From Asterella californica (taxonomy: Eukaryota > Streptophyta > Marchantiopsida > Marchantiales > Aytoniaceae): a DNA stretch of 64,000 nt. Position 1 is the stretch's first letter; each line of letters starts with the position of its first letter. The position numbers and the translations under genes are program-made. The stretch is taken from positions 2,046,001-2,110,000 of the forward strand of contig JAYKYS010000014.1 in assembly GCA_036924285.1 (NCBI GenBank). The letters run 5' to 3'. The notes under the pieces are model-generated. The model had not been told where the DNA came from. It worked only from the letters and a program-made list of their open reading frames with translations, and did not search any database. Shown here in pieces: positions 34,714 to 45,574 of the stretch.

Positions 34714-34909
34714 CTGAAAACACAGATCCATTAAGTCAGAAGGAATCCTTAACTCGAATCCGTGCCGCAGTTTTTAACATGTGGTGTTAGCTCAAGCGAT
34801 GACGCTCGTACCATGACCAACTTGCAACTGGAAGTACGTACTTAGCTATCTTGGTCCACATGTACACAAAGCGGTTCAGTACTGGTGATGGTCAAGCCGT
34901 TAGGATTAC

Positions 34910-35405
34910 CCCTATTATGGCTTTGATTTCTTCTTCAGTGATACACGTGCCATCAGCATCGCGCGGACGAGTAAGTAGTGCGTCCACTATATTTTGAGCT
35001 TTCTCGTCGGCAAAACCCTGAGTCTGATGCTTCATCTCGTGGTCGTCCAAGATTCTCTGCAAGAAAGCGTCATATTTCTTGGCAGTGGCATACATCTCCT
35101 TCTTAAGACCTTGCGGGTCGAATCGATCCAACCAGGGTATGTAGTCTCCGAGATAGAAGGCGCCTGCTAATCTGAAAACATCTTTCATCCTCTCTTGAAA
35201 ATCATCAGCATTCCTTAAGGCGTTGGCCTTGTCACTGAGAACGCTCCCGTTCATCAATACGCGGGTGATCATATTTGTTGCAATCTTTCCAACGATCAGA
35301 CTCATGTTTAATGGCCTTGTACGGTTGCAGCACCCAGAGATCGTTTCTTTGATTTAACTCAATATTTCCTGCTTCTGAGATTCCTGCACAGAGGACGTGA
35401 AAACA
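34910..35405 (-). pseudogene. P450 exon 2
   Basis: It reads SSVQESQKQEIL, a stop (TAA near 35360), IKETISGCC, then MSLIVGKIATNMITRVLMNG and onward to EEEIKAIIG, with donor GGG|GTAATC (intron from 34909). The start is uncertain: HVR and DVFTSS are in different frames, suggesting a small deletion near 35400. Confidence 0.75.
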
Positions 35406-35569
35406 TCTCACATGTGATACCACGAAGCTAAGGGAAGCCATATTTGCCTACAACCGCGACGATGAATCTACGAAGCTAAGGTGTCTCTTCCAAGCATAAC
35501 CGTGAGGTGCGTGGACTGCACAAAGCTTGCGGTCATTAGTGTGATGAATGGTACGGTTGAAAGTCCAAC

Positions 35570-35682
35570 CTGAAAATTCGAAATCCGTTTGGGACTCAGG
35601 ACCTCCAGTGTGAAGAGCTTCCTTGCATATTGCCATCCTGGTCCGAGCTCAGCAAAGGCGATCTCCACGCCCTCGTAATCCA
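35570..35682 (-). pseudogene. P450 exon 1, second part
   Basis: The coding sequence resumes as MDYEGVEIAFAELGPGWQYA and ends with RISNFQ at a CAG|GTTGGA donor (intron from 35569). The wording matches the C-helix region (W-x-x-x-R/K) of plant P450s, proving that the copia element lies in an exon rather than an intron. Confidence 0.85.
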
Positions 35683-35940
35683 TGTTAAAGACCGTGCAAG
35701 CTAACTATGCACTGTAGTCGTAGTTTACTCTAATTCATAACCTAGTTAGTTTAGGGTTTGGGAACTCAACCCCAGTTTACTCCTTCTTTGTGCTTTTCTC
35801 TTGGATATTAGTTAAAGAGGGACTGATGATCCTCGCAGCATTCTCTTGTGTGATTTTCAGACTCTCTCCACCTCTCTTCAATTCAGGCTTAGGCTATGGT
35901 TGCCTTGTCTCAAGAGTGATACAGTTCCCTGATCTCAACA
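35683..35940 (+). repeat. 5' LTR of the copia element
   Basis: 258 bp, starting TGTTAAAGACCGTGC and ending CTGATCTCAACA. The PBS follows immediately. Confidence 0.95.
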
Positions 35941-35952
35941 TGGTATCAGAGA
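35941..35952 (+). other. Primer binding site of the copia element
   Basis: TGGTATCAGAGA matches the standard initiator tRNA-Met complement TGGTATCAGAGC at 11 of 12 bases, directly beside the 5' LTR. Confidence 0.9.
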
Positions 35953-36373
35953 AGGAGAGGAAAGATGAGAGTGTTTGAGATCGAGAATGTGAAGGCGAGG
36001 TGACAAGGTTTTCTGGCATCTTCGATTTTTTCAGCAAGGTCGAACCTACCAAAGTGGAGTGAAACCCTAAACACAGAAAGGTGATTTTGGAGGTCTTCCA
36101 CTCTGTTTTAGCTATCGAGAGAAATTTGTTTTCTCTCAATCGCAGGTCGTATGCAAAAGTTGTTGTTTTCGCCGTTTAAGTCAACACGACTTTGACCGCT
36201 ATTTTGAAGGTCTTAACGATCGATTTTGACCATTCTGACGATTGTGGATCGACAGACTTAACAGCCAAGATATTATTCATTTGCGATTTGCTTCTTCGAT
36301 ATCTTTCCATTGCCACTTTTCTCGATTCATTCTGAGTTTGTTCGCAAATTCTACGTCTGTCGTCTATAGCGTC

Positions 36374-37260
36374 ATGAGTGACAGGATAGCTACATTCTCA
36401 AGCATCACAGGTGAACCTCTTGGCAAGAACAACTACTCGATATGGAAGTATCGAATTACTATCTTTCTCAAAGGGTAAGGACTCCATGGTCTTGTCACAG
36501 GCACTGACAGCAAACCACCTGAGGATGCTGGAGATCCGATTGTTGCTGAATGGAACAGACGTGCTCAACAAGCTGTGCACTACATGTTGTTGTGTGTTTC
36601 GTCTCAGATGTTTGATTACATACCGACAGTTGACACTCCTAAGGAAGTTTGGGATGCCTTGACGAATGTGTTCTAGACATCAACCAAAGCACGTAAGTTG
36701 CAACTGAAGCAGCAGCTTCTGGAGGTCAAGAAAGGTACTTCGACCATTACAGATTATGTCTATCTAATCAGTGGTCTAGTCGAACAACTGAGCAGCATTG
36801 GTGTGAAGGTCGAATATGATGATCTCATTCTCCATACCATTCAAGGACTCCATGCACATTTGAAGAACTAGTGCCTATGCTAATATCAGAAGAAATGAGG
36901 CTATTGAGTGCAGCTGGTCAAAATTCTACTCCAGAGCAAGCCTTGTTCGCTGGTAGGGGTAGAGGCAAGGGTGGAGGCAGAGACAGAGGAAGAAGCAACT
37001 CCTTTGGATGAGGTCAACAACAACAATATATCCAAAACAAAGGTTTTGCAGATACTCGTTCTTGCAACTATTGCAACAAGGCGGGTCACCTTGAGAAGAA
37101 CTGCTTCAAGAAGCAGAATGACATCAAGGCTGGTAAGCAACCTCAAAATTTGAACTTTGATTCCATGGAGGACTCTCATTCAGATGGTAGTATGTTAACC
37201 ATGCAACATGTCATGGGTGTTATGACCAAATCTGCTGAAAGCTGGTACATAGACTCTTCG
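36374..37260 (+). pseudogene. gag: Copia gag and start of protease
   Basis: It starts MSDRIATFSSITGEPLGKNN (ATG near 36374) and continues NYSIWKYRITIFLKG, a stop, then VWDALTNVF and KLQLKQQLLEVKKGTSTI in broken frames. The zinc knuckle near 37065-37115 is intact (CNYCNKAGHLEKNC, CX2CX4HX4C). The frame then reaches the protease start WYIDSS. At about 37260 it jumps to the RT C-terminal region, marking the internal deletion. Confidence 0.8.
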
Positions 37261-38200
37261 TTGTATTCTTTGTATTCAAGCCAAGAATTTGTACTACTGA
37301 TCATCTATGTTGATGACTTGATCCTCACAAGGAGTTGTGAGCATCTCATCCAATAGGTGAAAGATCAGCTGAAGGGAGAGTTTCACATGAAGGATCTCCA
37401 ACAACTCAAGTACTTCTTGGGCATTGAGTTTGTCAAGAATGGTGCTGCGTTTTGGCTGCTGCAGAGACAATATTGTCTAAACATGTTGGAGAAGTTTTGG
37501 ATGACTGCCTCTAAACCAATCTCTATCCCTCTTGCTGCTAGTGTTAAGCTAAATGCAGAAGATGGCAAGTTGCTAGCAGATCCCTTCATGTATCGACAGA
37601 TCGTAGGTAGCATGATCTATCTTACTATAACTAGGCCAGATTTATCTTATGCTGTTGGCTTAGTCAGCCAGTACGTACAGGCTCCAAGGAAGCCACACCT
37701 TGATGCAGTTCGACGGATTCTACGGTATGTGAAGTTTACACGTCAGTTTGGACTTTATTTTTCTTCTGGTAAGCCTCTTGTGTTACAAGGCTTTACTGAT
37801 GCAGATTGGGCTGGAAGTACTCATGACAAGAGATCTACGTCAGGTTTCGTTTTCTGCCTTGGAGATTCTGCGGTCAGTTGGCAATCGAAAAAGCAACAAA
37901 CAGTTGCTTTGTCTTCTATAGAAGCAGAATACAGAGGTGCCACCAATGCTACATGTGAATCTGTTTGGCTTCGCACCCTTTTGGATGATATGGGTGTCAC
38001 ATTTTCTGATCCAGTTGTTTTGCACACCGACAACATCAGCAGCATTAAACTTGTTTCTAATTTTATTTTCCATGCTAGGACCAAACATATAGAGGTCCAT
38101 TATCACTTCATCAGGGAGAAAGTGTAGCTGAAGAGATTGATCTAGGTATCTTCCTACTGATGAGCAAGTTGCTGATATTTTCACCAAGGCTTTACCTAGA
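37261..38200 (+). pseudogene. pol: Copia RT C-terminal part and RNase H
   Basis: LLIIYVDDLIL keeps the copia YVDD box. One stop (TAG at 37354-37356) precedes VKDQLKGEFHMKDL, then YFLGIEF, SMIYLTITRPDLSYAVGLVS and RNase H (GFTDADWAGSTHDKRSTSG, SSIEAEYRGA, HTDNISSIKL, RTKHIEVHYHFIREK). A 256-codon frame (37357-38127) is open. Integrase is absent. Confidence 0.9.
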
Positions 38201-38265
38201 GATAAATTTGAGTATTTCAGGTTGTGTCTAGGTGTTAAGGACATAGATTCTAGCTTGAGGGAGAG

Positions 38266-38523
38266 TGTTAAAGACTGTGCAAGCTAACTATGCATTGTAG
38301 TCGTAGTTTACTCTAATTCCTAACCTAGTTAGTTTAGGGTTTGGGGACCCAACCCCAGTTTACCCCTTCCTTGTGCTTTTCTCTTGGATATTAGTAAAGA
38401 GGGACTGATGACCCTAGCAACATTCTCTTGTGTGATTTTCAGACTCTCTCCACCTCTCTTCAATTCAGACTTAGGCTATGGTTGCCTTGTCTCAAGAATG
38501 ATTACAGTTCCCTGATCTCAACA
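38266..38523 (+). repeat. 3' LTR of the copia element
   Basis: 258 bp, starting TGTTAAAGACTGTGC right after the polypurine tract and ending CTGATCTCAACA. Confidence 0.95.
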
Positions 38524-38862
38524 AGCCATGATATTAACCGCAGTAGTAGCAGGAGGTCGTGAGGCCCAGACTTTATCCTGAGTATGCAGGATCTCCTCTG
38601 CAATATTTGGACATGATACGACGATTACATCCTTCAAACCGAGCTTCATGAACATGAGTGGTCCATACTTTTTGGCGAGCTTGGCCAAGCTCTGATGGGG
38701 AAGAGTTCCTAGAAGTAGCAAACTTCCCAAAACAGGCCATGAGATCGGCCCTGGAGGCAGACGAATTTTCGGTTTCTTTGTAACAGCAACGAGTAGCATC
38801 AGAATTGTCACGAGAGCTGTCAAAAGGCCGGGTGTCACTGATGACCAGTACTGGGCTTCCAT
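38524..38862 (-). pseudogene. P450 exon 1, first part
   Basis: It starts at ATG 38862 (MEAQYWSSVTPGLL), with a membrane anchor, then LPPGPISWPVLGSL and the typical KYGPLMFMKLG. It ends at NIM, where the copia 3' LTR begins. Five bases at the join (AGCCA, plus strand 38524-38528) nearly match ATCCA at 35678-35682. Confidence 0.9.
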
Positions 38863-41480
38863 GATCCTTACCTTCAGTTTCAGTGAAGTACTACTTCGTC
38901 TGCACGGCCGGTCACTCTCTTATATTTGTATATCTGAGATGCGTCTCTGATATGTCTCATGACAACAAGCTGCCTCCGGCGGCGACGAGCCCCATGCGCC
39001 GTTAGACGGGGAGGCGCGGGGTCTGGCCGTGCAAGGTCACAGCGTTTGGCTGCAGCAAGCCCCACGTCGAAAAAGAGAACTAAACAATGGTATCAATACT
39101 GATGAGATGATTGATTCCTAAATCGCTTCTTACTTGAACAAAAAGAAACAGAAAACCAAATGCCCCCGCGCGTGGAAGAAACTGTCTTACTTGCATAGTT
39201 CCATCTCAGAAAATGGAGTTGAAAGTATGCAAGGGTTTAAATTTATTATCTAACTCTTTCTTGGATAAAACGTTAGGTAATAAATTAAATCGGTTTATTC
39301 TTGCGAGGAATCTTGCAATTTTAGTTTCAGGAACTCTTCGTTTTGCGCTCGTCTTATGGGTTTAGTTCTGGAAACTCATCAGTCTATGCTCTCTTTATGG
39401 GTTATGTTCGGATCATCTCATAACTCTAGTAGCAGTTATTACTTGACACTTAAAGATATATATATGAATTTTTGATTATTTTTCATGACAATTTTACATA
39501 GAGTTTCCACATAACACTTATATCTTTTCTGATAACAAATGAACAAAAGTCCTCCGACGTTGATCTTGCATGCATATTCAAAAGGCATCTTCCTTGTGTA
39601 TTCACAAGATAAACAAGGACTGTAGCTGGTGTATGCCGTGGAAATATTGCCTCTATGTGACGAGGTAGTCCCGTACCATTCTCTTCTTCATATGTACGTA
39701 TAGCTTTATTAGGATATACGTCTCATGACAACAAGCTGCCTCTGCGGTTTGGTTTACGTGCGCGTAGCAACGGTCACGTCACATGTACCGGGATCTTTAA
39801 CTTTTTTTAAATGTTATTATTTATTTGTTTATTTTAATTGTTATTATTCTTTGGTAGCCTGATGGTGCTGGCAGGTTTTATTCTCGTGGGTTCAAAGAAA
39901 GTTCCCCCGTGCCTTCAATCAATATACAACATGACCTTCATGCTGGTTTGAAAAGCGGTGCTGTGGTTAGCTCACCATGGAAACTCGAAATCCTCACTTT
40001 ACGACTGTGTGGTTTACTCTACTCTTATATAGATACACCCATCTTTTTGCAAAGGAAAATATCGAGAAATTAGCATTTTTTCCCAGATAATCAACTCCAA
40101 CCGTCCAACGTAGATAAACTGCCCATCAGGGTAATTTCACAAGGAAGTTCTCCCCATATCAATAAACAAGATTTATTTTCTCTCTATATATGGATTTTTC
40201 TCTATTCTACTGATTTCTTATATATACCAGCTAAATTTGTAATTCAGATTACCTACATGTGTGATAGTATATGGAAACAAAAAAATATATGTAGAGCTTT
40301 CACTAAATATCTATATATGTTATATTTTCTTGCTGTATAATTTCTCCTTATGTTGGATTATATATATCTAAATATAATTTCACCTTTCATTCTCTATTAT
40401 TATGTATACATGAGTATCATCCTATTGTCCTTCATCTAAACCCACTTGTATCCATATATGTTTTCATAAGAATCATTACATATTTCATTTTGTAGACAAT
40501 GCGCGATACAACAACGGGTGAAGGCTCTCACGTGCATCGATCTAAAAACCACCAACTCGCATTTCCAATATTTTGCGGGAAAATACAAACCTTGTATTAT
40601 TTCTGAAATAATGATGGTTTGGTTCCGCATCCGTGCGTTGCATTATAGTTCCGGAAGTCCTGCTTGCTGCATTACAGCCTGATCTCTGTTCTTTTTAGTT
40701 CATGCTAAATGTACTTAAACACATAAAGTAAATGATATTAGGCTCGGGTCCGAGCGAGGTATGAAGAAATTGATGGCAACCAGCTTCTAATCTTATATGT
40801 GCATTGTCATGTTGTAAGATCTTCTGTATAGTGAAAGATGGTCACAAAATCTTTTACTTTCATTGTTTACTTAGTTGAAAGGAAGCTGTCCTAGAGTTTG
40901 CTAAGTTGAGCAAATGTTAAACTTGGGCTAAGATAGACAAGCTACTGTTAGCTTATAATCAAAAATACTACTGAGAAGTTATGAAGCTACCAAGTGGAAG
41001 CTCTTATTGGACAGAATAGACATGTGTTTTTGTTTACATAAAATAAGATTATGTGTAGATGTTTACGTTATTTCTAATCTAAAAATGATAAAAAAAACTT
41101 TGTCATTTTTCATGGTGACTTTGGATTCATTACCTGAGACTATACTGTTCTCGAGCAGTATAGTCTCGACTCTTTCGCTACTAAAACCGGAGGTCTACAA
41201 AAAAATAGCACGTAAAAAGCTAATAAAGAAAGATAGCATGATCAAATGTCTCAGCTTTGCGTTGTTCAAAATTTGAACTTTGGCGAACTTGTTTTGTAAT
41301 TTTTCAAGGAAACTTGATCGCACCTCCGGATTTTCTATCTTTAAGCTGATACTTTTACGTATTTGAGCTTAAAATTTTAGGTGTCTATCTGTGCTAGCGT
41401 GGACCTGATTTAAAGTGGCAGATGTTCTTTATGTCCTTATATTTACTTATCAAACAGTCCCTTAGCTAAGCAAGCCCTTT
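38863..41480. other. Intergenic stretch upstream of the P450
   Basis: The P450 promoter region should lie at its left end; a TATA-like box is near 38920-38935 on the minus strand. The words CTCATGACAACAAGCTGCCT occur at about 38957 and 39722. The segment at about 39340-39600 is a diverged copy of 47380-47620. I see no supported gene; short frames at 40436-40630 and 41007-41276 have no motif. Confidence 0.45.
41136..41167. other. Perfect 12-bp hairpin
   Basis: GAGACTATACTG (41136-41147) and CAGTATAGTCTC (41156-41167) pair perfectly around the 8-nt loop TTCTCGAG. Confidence 0.85.
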
Positions 41481-41489
41481 GCTTTAATA

Positions 41490-41945
41490 GAAATTTCTCG
41501 GCTCTCGATGTCATCTTGATGCAATCCAGATTATGAGCTAAACCATGATTATACAGCTAAAGCCACAACTACAAGATCACCCCATAGGACTTACAACCCT
41601 CCCATAGTTGAATCATGTAACTCTTATAATCTTGGTTGCATGCGGAGGCTTATGTCAGGAAGCTCACATTGAAGGCCCTCCCAGAGCTGAATCATGAATC
41701 TTTTAGCCCGTAATCTCGGTTGCATGCGAAGACTTAGGTCAGGAACATCACGTTTAAGGAAGATATGGATCTTTCATTCCTAGATGTGTAAGACGTAGCC
41801 ACACACCCAACATAGACTCTCATCCGGGAGACCAACATGCTGAGATGAGAAACAGAAGCCAAGAGGATTTGATCCGGAGACCTTGCCTTCCTAGGTGAGC
41901 GACTCCTCAATTGAGATGGCTTATGCTTCCATTCAAAAGTGTAAA
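41490..41945 (-). repeat. Diverged LTR fragment of the A/B/C family group
   Basis: It aligns by eye with the interior of the element B LTR (about 18700-19070): GATGTCATCTTGATGC, CCCCATAGGACTTACAACCC, TGCATGCGGAGGCTTA, CACCCAACATAGACT and CATCCGGGAGACCAACATGC. It is shorter than an LTR, lacks the TGTCG/CGACA termini, and repeats one block (TGCATGCGGAGGCTTA / TGCATGCGAAGACTTA). Confidence 0.75.
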
Positions 41946-43439
41946 TAATCAGATACACATACTATACATCAAAATAATATGTGTATCACACCGAGCATTG
42001 AAACATGAGAAGGTGAATAGGTAACCAAAGTGTTTATTGGACTGAAAAAACGAGATAAACATTTGACACGGACTATGATAATCCCGGTGGCTGCTAGGAT
42101 AGTTATGGGTGCGGAAGTTGAATGCAAGATCTACTTCTGAAAACTTTCTCGTTGGATGTTTTTTTGGAAAATTATAATTACAAGAATTAAGTTAATTTTT
42201 TTCATTAAAATAAATATTATATATTAAAAATATACATATAAATTTTAAGCAAAAATCCTATACCAAACTCGTATAAAAACTTGATATATTATATAAATTT
42301 TAACGGTAAGCCAAACACAAAAAAGCGAAACCATACTTTGGGGAGCGTTGACAGAGACGCTCCCTAAAGTAGATATACACGTTGCTGACATTTTATGAAA
42401 TTTTAGTTTATTATCTAACTTTTCCCAAAGGAAGGGTTTGGTAAAAAATTAAACCCTTTATATTTTCCTCAAGAGGAGGTGAAAACTTAAGGATACCCTA
42501 GTTCTAAGGTTCAAAGGATAGCCAAGTAATTTTCTGCTTTACCCACGAACTTGTATATGCTTGTATGGAACACCCCGGAAACTGTTGCAGCTGTTTCTTC
42601 AGAAATTTGAGAGTTTTACTTTATACCCATGAAATATAGCCTGAACTCTGATCTAAACGTGAGGTTTTCTAACTCATGTTACATTAGTCGATACGCTGCG
42701 ACACAAGTTTATGCTTTTGGTCGAACTCGAACTTTTTCAGTTCACGCACTTTGTTGCAGTTTTTGTCTTCTAAGTGCAAGCAAGTTTTGCAGATTTGTGT
42801 ACACGTTTGCAGGCGCCGAAATCGGAAAGTCTGTACATACTGTAAAGCTTACTGAAACCATGTGTTTACTTTACTAGCTACCAGTTAATAACCACGTCGA
42901 CTAAGGCCCCAAACGAACATAAGTTTTTATAGCGGAAAATTTCCACTGTTATTTGGTTCGGTAATAAGGAGGCCAGTCGCACATATCAGATTAAGTTTTC
43001 CTTTCAAGCTAGACACGGTTGTGCAAAGCTGTGCACAATAATGTGTTCTAGAGAATACTCAAGGTACCCTCTTCAAATAGTTTGGGAGCAAAAATTCGAA
43101 TATGTTTACACGTGTAGTGTACTTCGATGAAATAAACATTAATACTTTCTCTTCCAATACAAGAATGGTTCAAAGAGTCTAGAAAACTGACGACTGTGGG
43201 CTCAGAGGGCTAAAAGGTGATTACTGTTTGCTTACGTGTTGTAAGGAAAACATTCTAGACAAAAAACTAAATTCACTGTGCGCTTAAGTCAAATTTCCAA
43301 GGTAATTGCGGGGAAAAATTATCGTAGACTACACAAATTAGCTCCGGTTCGGAAATTAGAAAAGCCCCCAATTTTAAAACATAAACTTGTACGCGCGCCT
43401 GGGGCCTAAGATTGATGTGTTGGGGATGCTTATTATTAA
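41946..43439. other. Intergenic stretch with one hairpin
   Basis: A hairpin at 42336-42369 (arms CTTTGGGGAGCGT and ACGCTCCCTAAAG, one mismatch, 8-nt loop) is the only structure I noticed. The 82-codon frame at 42629-42877 has no recognisable feature. Confidence 0.45.
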
Positions 43440-43975
43440 GGCTGTATATTCACCATGTACACTTGAAAGTGTACATGTGCGTAATTTATGAGCTAACCCT
43501 TTTCCTAGGAAGGGTTAGCTCTAAATTAAAACTTTATCATTTATTTTATTTGTTACAATAATTTGACTTATACTGTTTGAGATTCCCAGACAGTCCCAGC
43601 GCTTATGGGTCTTTGTGATTTCAAAAAGCCACGTGTTTCATTGACAGAGAAATTTTAAATTAAGAATTTTTTATATATAGTATTCTAAATTTAACTATTC
43701 AAATTTAGGTCGTCCCTTCACTTTGACCTGATGATGTAAAACCGGGCGCTGTTTTTCTCCGTGACTGTGGAGCCGTGAAAATGACACTACAACCTGACTT
43801 CACAGCGCCACAGTAAAAAATCAGTAATTTTACACTGCAACCTCCTTTCATTAATGCTTTAAATCGTGACCTTACTGCTAAATCTGCGGTGGCCAACGGA
43901 TCCTCTGGTTTTTTGGTAAACGGTTTTTTCACCTCCACTTTTCCTGTACAAGGCCGTGGGGGAAGATATTGACGA
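43440..43975 (-). repeat. Dispersed repeat R2, copy b
   Basis: Inverted relative to 31790-32270. The pair brackets the P450 at about 11 kb spacing. Confidence 0.7.
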
Positions 43976-44544
43976 CCGTTCCAGATTGAACTAAAGTCGC
44001 AGAAACAGATTCACTTCTCCTGTTTCTGAAATATTTCCTCTCCATCTCTTCTTCCCCCTTGGAAGGTTGACTTCAGTTTGTTCAGTTTCAGTATGTCATT
44101 GAGTTTTCCTCGATCGAGCTTTCAGACCCTAGTCCCCGAACGTTCACACAGTTATCGGACCGTTTGAAACTCCATCTCACTCTCAACTTGTAGTTTCAGT
44201 ATCTGCTTATAGGGTCTTCTTTGCATGAACTTGTCATGAATTTGGGTCGAAAATAAAAATAAAAATATTCTTCAAAAAATTTTTAAAGTAAAAGTAAATG
44301 ACTTTTATTAAATAGCAAATTTTTAGAATATTATTTTTTATTTCTAAAATAAATTACTATTACTATTATTTTAAAAATAAAGTATTAAAATACCTCTTGA
44401 ATCGTAGATGTAATATGCAAAATACAAAGAGTTTTCCTCTAGAAGGGTTCTCATTAAACTGGAGTAGAGAATATTATGAAAATTAGCGAATTTGTAGAGG
44501 TTTACTCTGGGTAAGAAAAACCTCTTTGTTACCAAACTTGCTTA

Positions 44545-44930
44545 TCTGCTTCAGATTCTGAGAAAGAAGTGATAAACTACTGAAAAACTACTAGGTGCGA
44601 CTGAGCCCTAAGTCATCTCTGAAATTCTGTTCTCTCATGCAATCTGAGAAGTTATCGCATATGATTAGGTCAATTTTATTTTATAAGAGTATTCGAGACC
44701 AAAACAAAAGCCAATGTGCGGGGCAAAATGTTCATCTCTCTTCACCTTACATGCTTAGTTTCAATCTTACGTGTTTGTTGAGATCCTTTCACAAGAACTT
44801 TTCTTCACCTACTTTGTGAAATGATCCATTGATGTTTAGTACATAAAATCGTGATAGGAGATATGAATCCGATCAAAATAAAAATTATCAAATTTACGAA
44901 AGAATAAAATGATATAAACATGCATAGATG
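44545..44930 (+). repeat. Dispersed repeat R1, copy b
   Basis: In direct orientation with 30999-31480 and missing that copy's short internal duplications. Confidence 0.75.
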
Positions 44931-44956
44931 TTACTACTTCGCTTTATGCCTCTACC

Positions 44957-45559
44957 ATGTGTCTCGATCCAAAGCACGACACAGCCGTCACCGCTCCAAC
45001 GTCGTGCTCTCAAGTAGAGGTTAACAAATCTGTCTCCGCTAGCAGCTGCAACGTGAAATCGGTTAGCAAATCATCGAGTAACGCAGCAGCAAACTTAAAA
45101 AGAACCTCTCGCTCTCATCTCTCACTCGAAAAACTAAAAAGAGATAACAACGCAGGAGAAGGCACAGTGCAATCGAAACCTGCAAGATCCAATCCATCCG
45201 AAGTAGACATCCCAACGGCAATCATTGACACGGCAACCTAAAGCAAAGCGATGCAAAAGGAAGAAGCAAAACATTGCAGCAAAGCCAAGAAAGAAACATG
45301 CAGTCAGCGTCCCGTCCCCCTTCCGCTGACAGTCGTCACCGCTCCGGCGTCGTGCCCTGAAGTACAGGCCAACAAATCAGCCCCCGCTAGCACCTGCAAC
45401 ATGAAATCGGTCGGCAAATCGTCGAGTAACGCAGCAGGAAAAACTAGAAAGAACATCAAAACATGTTGTGGGCGTCACGTTCCTCTTGTGTTGTTTTCAT
45501 CGCTTGAAAACATGTTGTCGGCGTCCTGTCCCTCTTGTGTTGTTTTCGTTACCAAGTGA
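44957..45559 (+). pseudogene. Ser/Asn/Lys-rich ORF with an internal duplication, one stop
   Basis: I do not recognise a family. One frame runs from ATG 44957 to TGA 45557-45559 (about 200 codons), broken by one TAA at 45239-45241. Two modules of about 40 residues repeat within it: one reads NKSVSASSCNVKSVSKSSSN and the other NKSAPASTCNMKSVGKSSSN. Their DNA is roughly 85% alike, about 360 bp apart. The composition (Ser, Lys, Asn, Ala) suggests disordered protein, and the block is more GC-rich than its AT-rich surroundings. It could be a relic or single-exon gene, or a tandem repeat that happens to be open. Confidence 0.4.
45459..45547 (+). repeat. 49-bp tandem repeat, about 1.8 units
   Basis: AAACATGTTGTGGGCGTCAC (45459) recurs 49 bp later as AAACATGTTGTCGGCGTCCT (45508), each followed by CCTCTTGTGTTGTTTTC. 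Confidence 0.85.
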
Positions 45560-45574
45560 AGAAAACAACACAAG
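45534..45574. other. Perfect 14-bp hairpin at the end of the Ser-rich ORF
   Basis: CTTGTGTTGTTTTC (45534-45547) pairs with GAAAACAACACAAG (45561-45574) around a 13-nt loop that contains the ORF stop codon. Confidence 0.85.

Larger units (their letters stand above)
35683..38523 (+). mobile_element. Internally deleted Ty1/copia retrotransposon inside the P450 exon
   Basis: This 2841-bp element has 258-bp LTRs (35683-35940 and 38266-38523), starting TGTTAAAGAC and ending CTCAACA. The PBS TGGTATCAGAG begins at 35941 and a polypurine tract CTTGAGGGAGAG ends at 38265. Flanking 5-mers ATCCA and AGCCA are an imperfect target duplication. The internal part keeps gag and the RT end plus RNase H, but lacks most of protease, integrase and most of RT, so it depends on helper proteins. 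By eye the LTRs differ at a dozen or so sites (about 95% alike), older than B or D. Confidence 0.95.
34040..38862 (-). pseudogene. Cytochrome P450 (A-type, CYP71-clan-like), split by a copia element
   Basis: Intact relatives are ER-anchored haem monooxygenases of plant specialised metabolism; the substrate cannot be read from sequence. Motifs in order: an N-terminal membrane anchor (LLTALVTILMLLVAV), the hinge LPPGP, the I-helix [12 protein letters not shown], the K-helix ETFR, PERF, and the haem loop [12 protein letters not shown]. Without the insertion there are three exons. Lesions are the copia insertion inside exon 1 after NIM, an in-frame TAA in exon 2 shortly before IKETISG, a probable small deletion near the exon 2 start, and a 1-nt loss in exon 3 just before MSTEDTE. 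The TATA-like AAATATAAGAG lies about 60-70 bp upstream of the ATG. The identity is firm but the subfamily is not. Confidence 0.9.

Noticed and set aside
35683..38523. Copia element regarded as lying in a P450 intron
   Set aside because: The flanking codons form one conserved exon segment and a near 5-bp duplication lies at the join. The introns lie elsewhere, with GT-AG ends.
41007..41276. 89-codon frame as a gene
   Set aside because: It contains a perfect hairpin and low-complexity sequence and has no recognisable feature.
42629..42877. 82-codon frame as a gene
   Set aside because: No domain and no supporting context; length is compatible with chance.
43705..43938. 77-codon minus-strand frame
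   Set aside because: It lies in repeat R2 and has no equivalent intact frame in the other copy.
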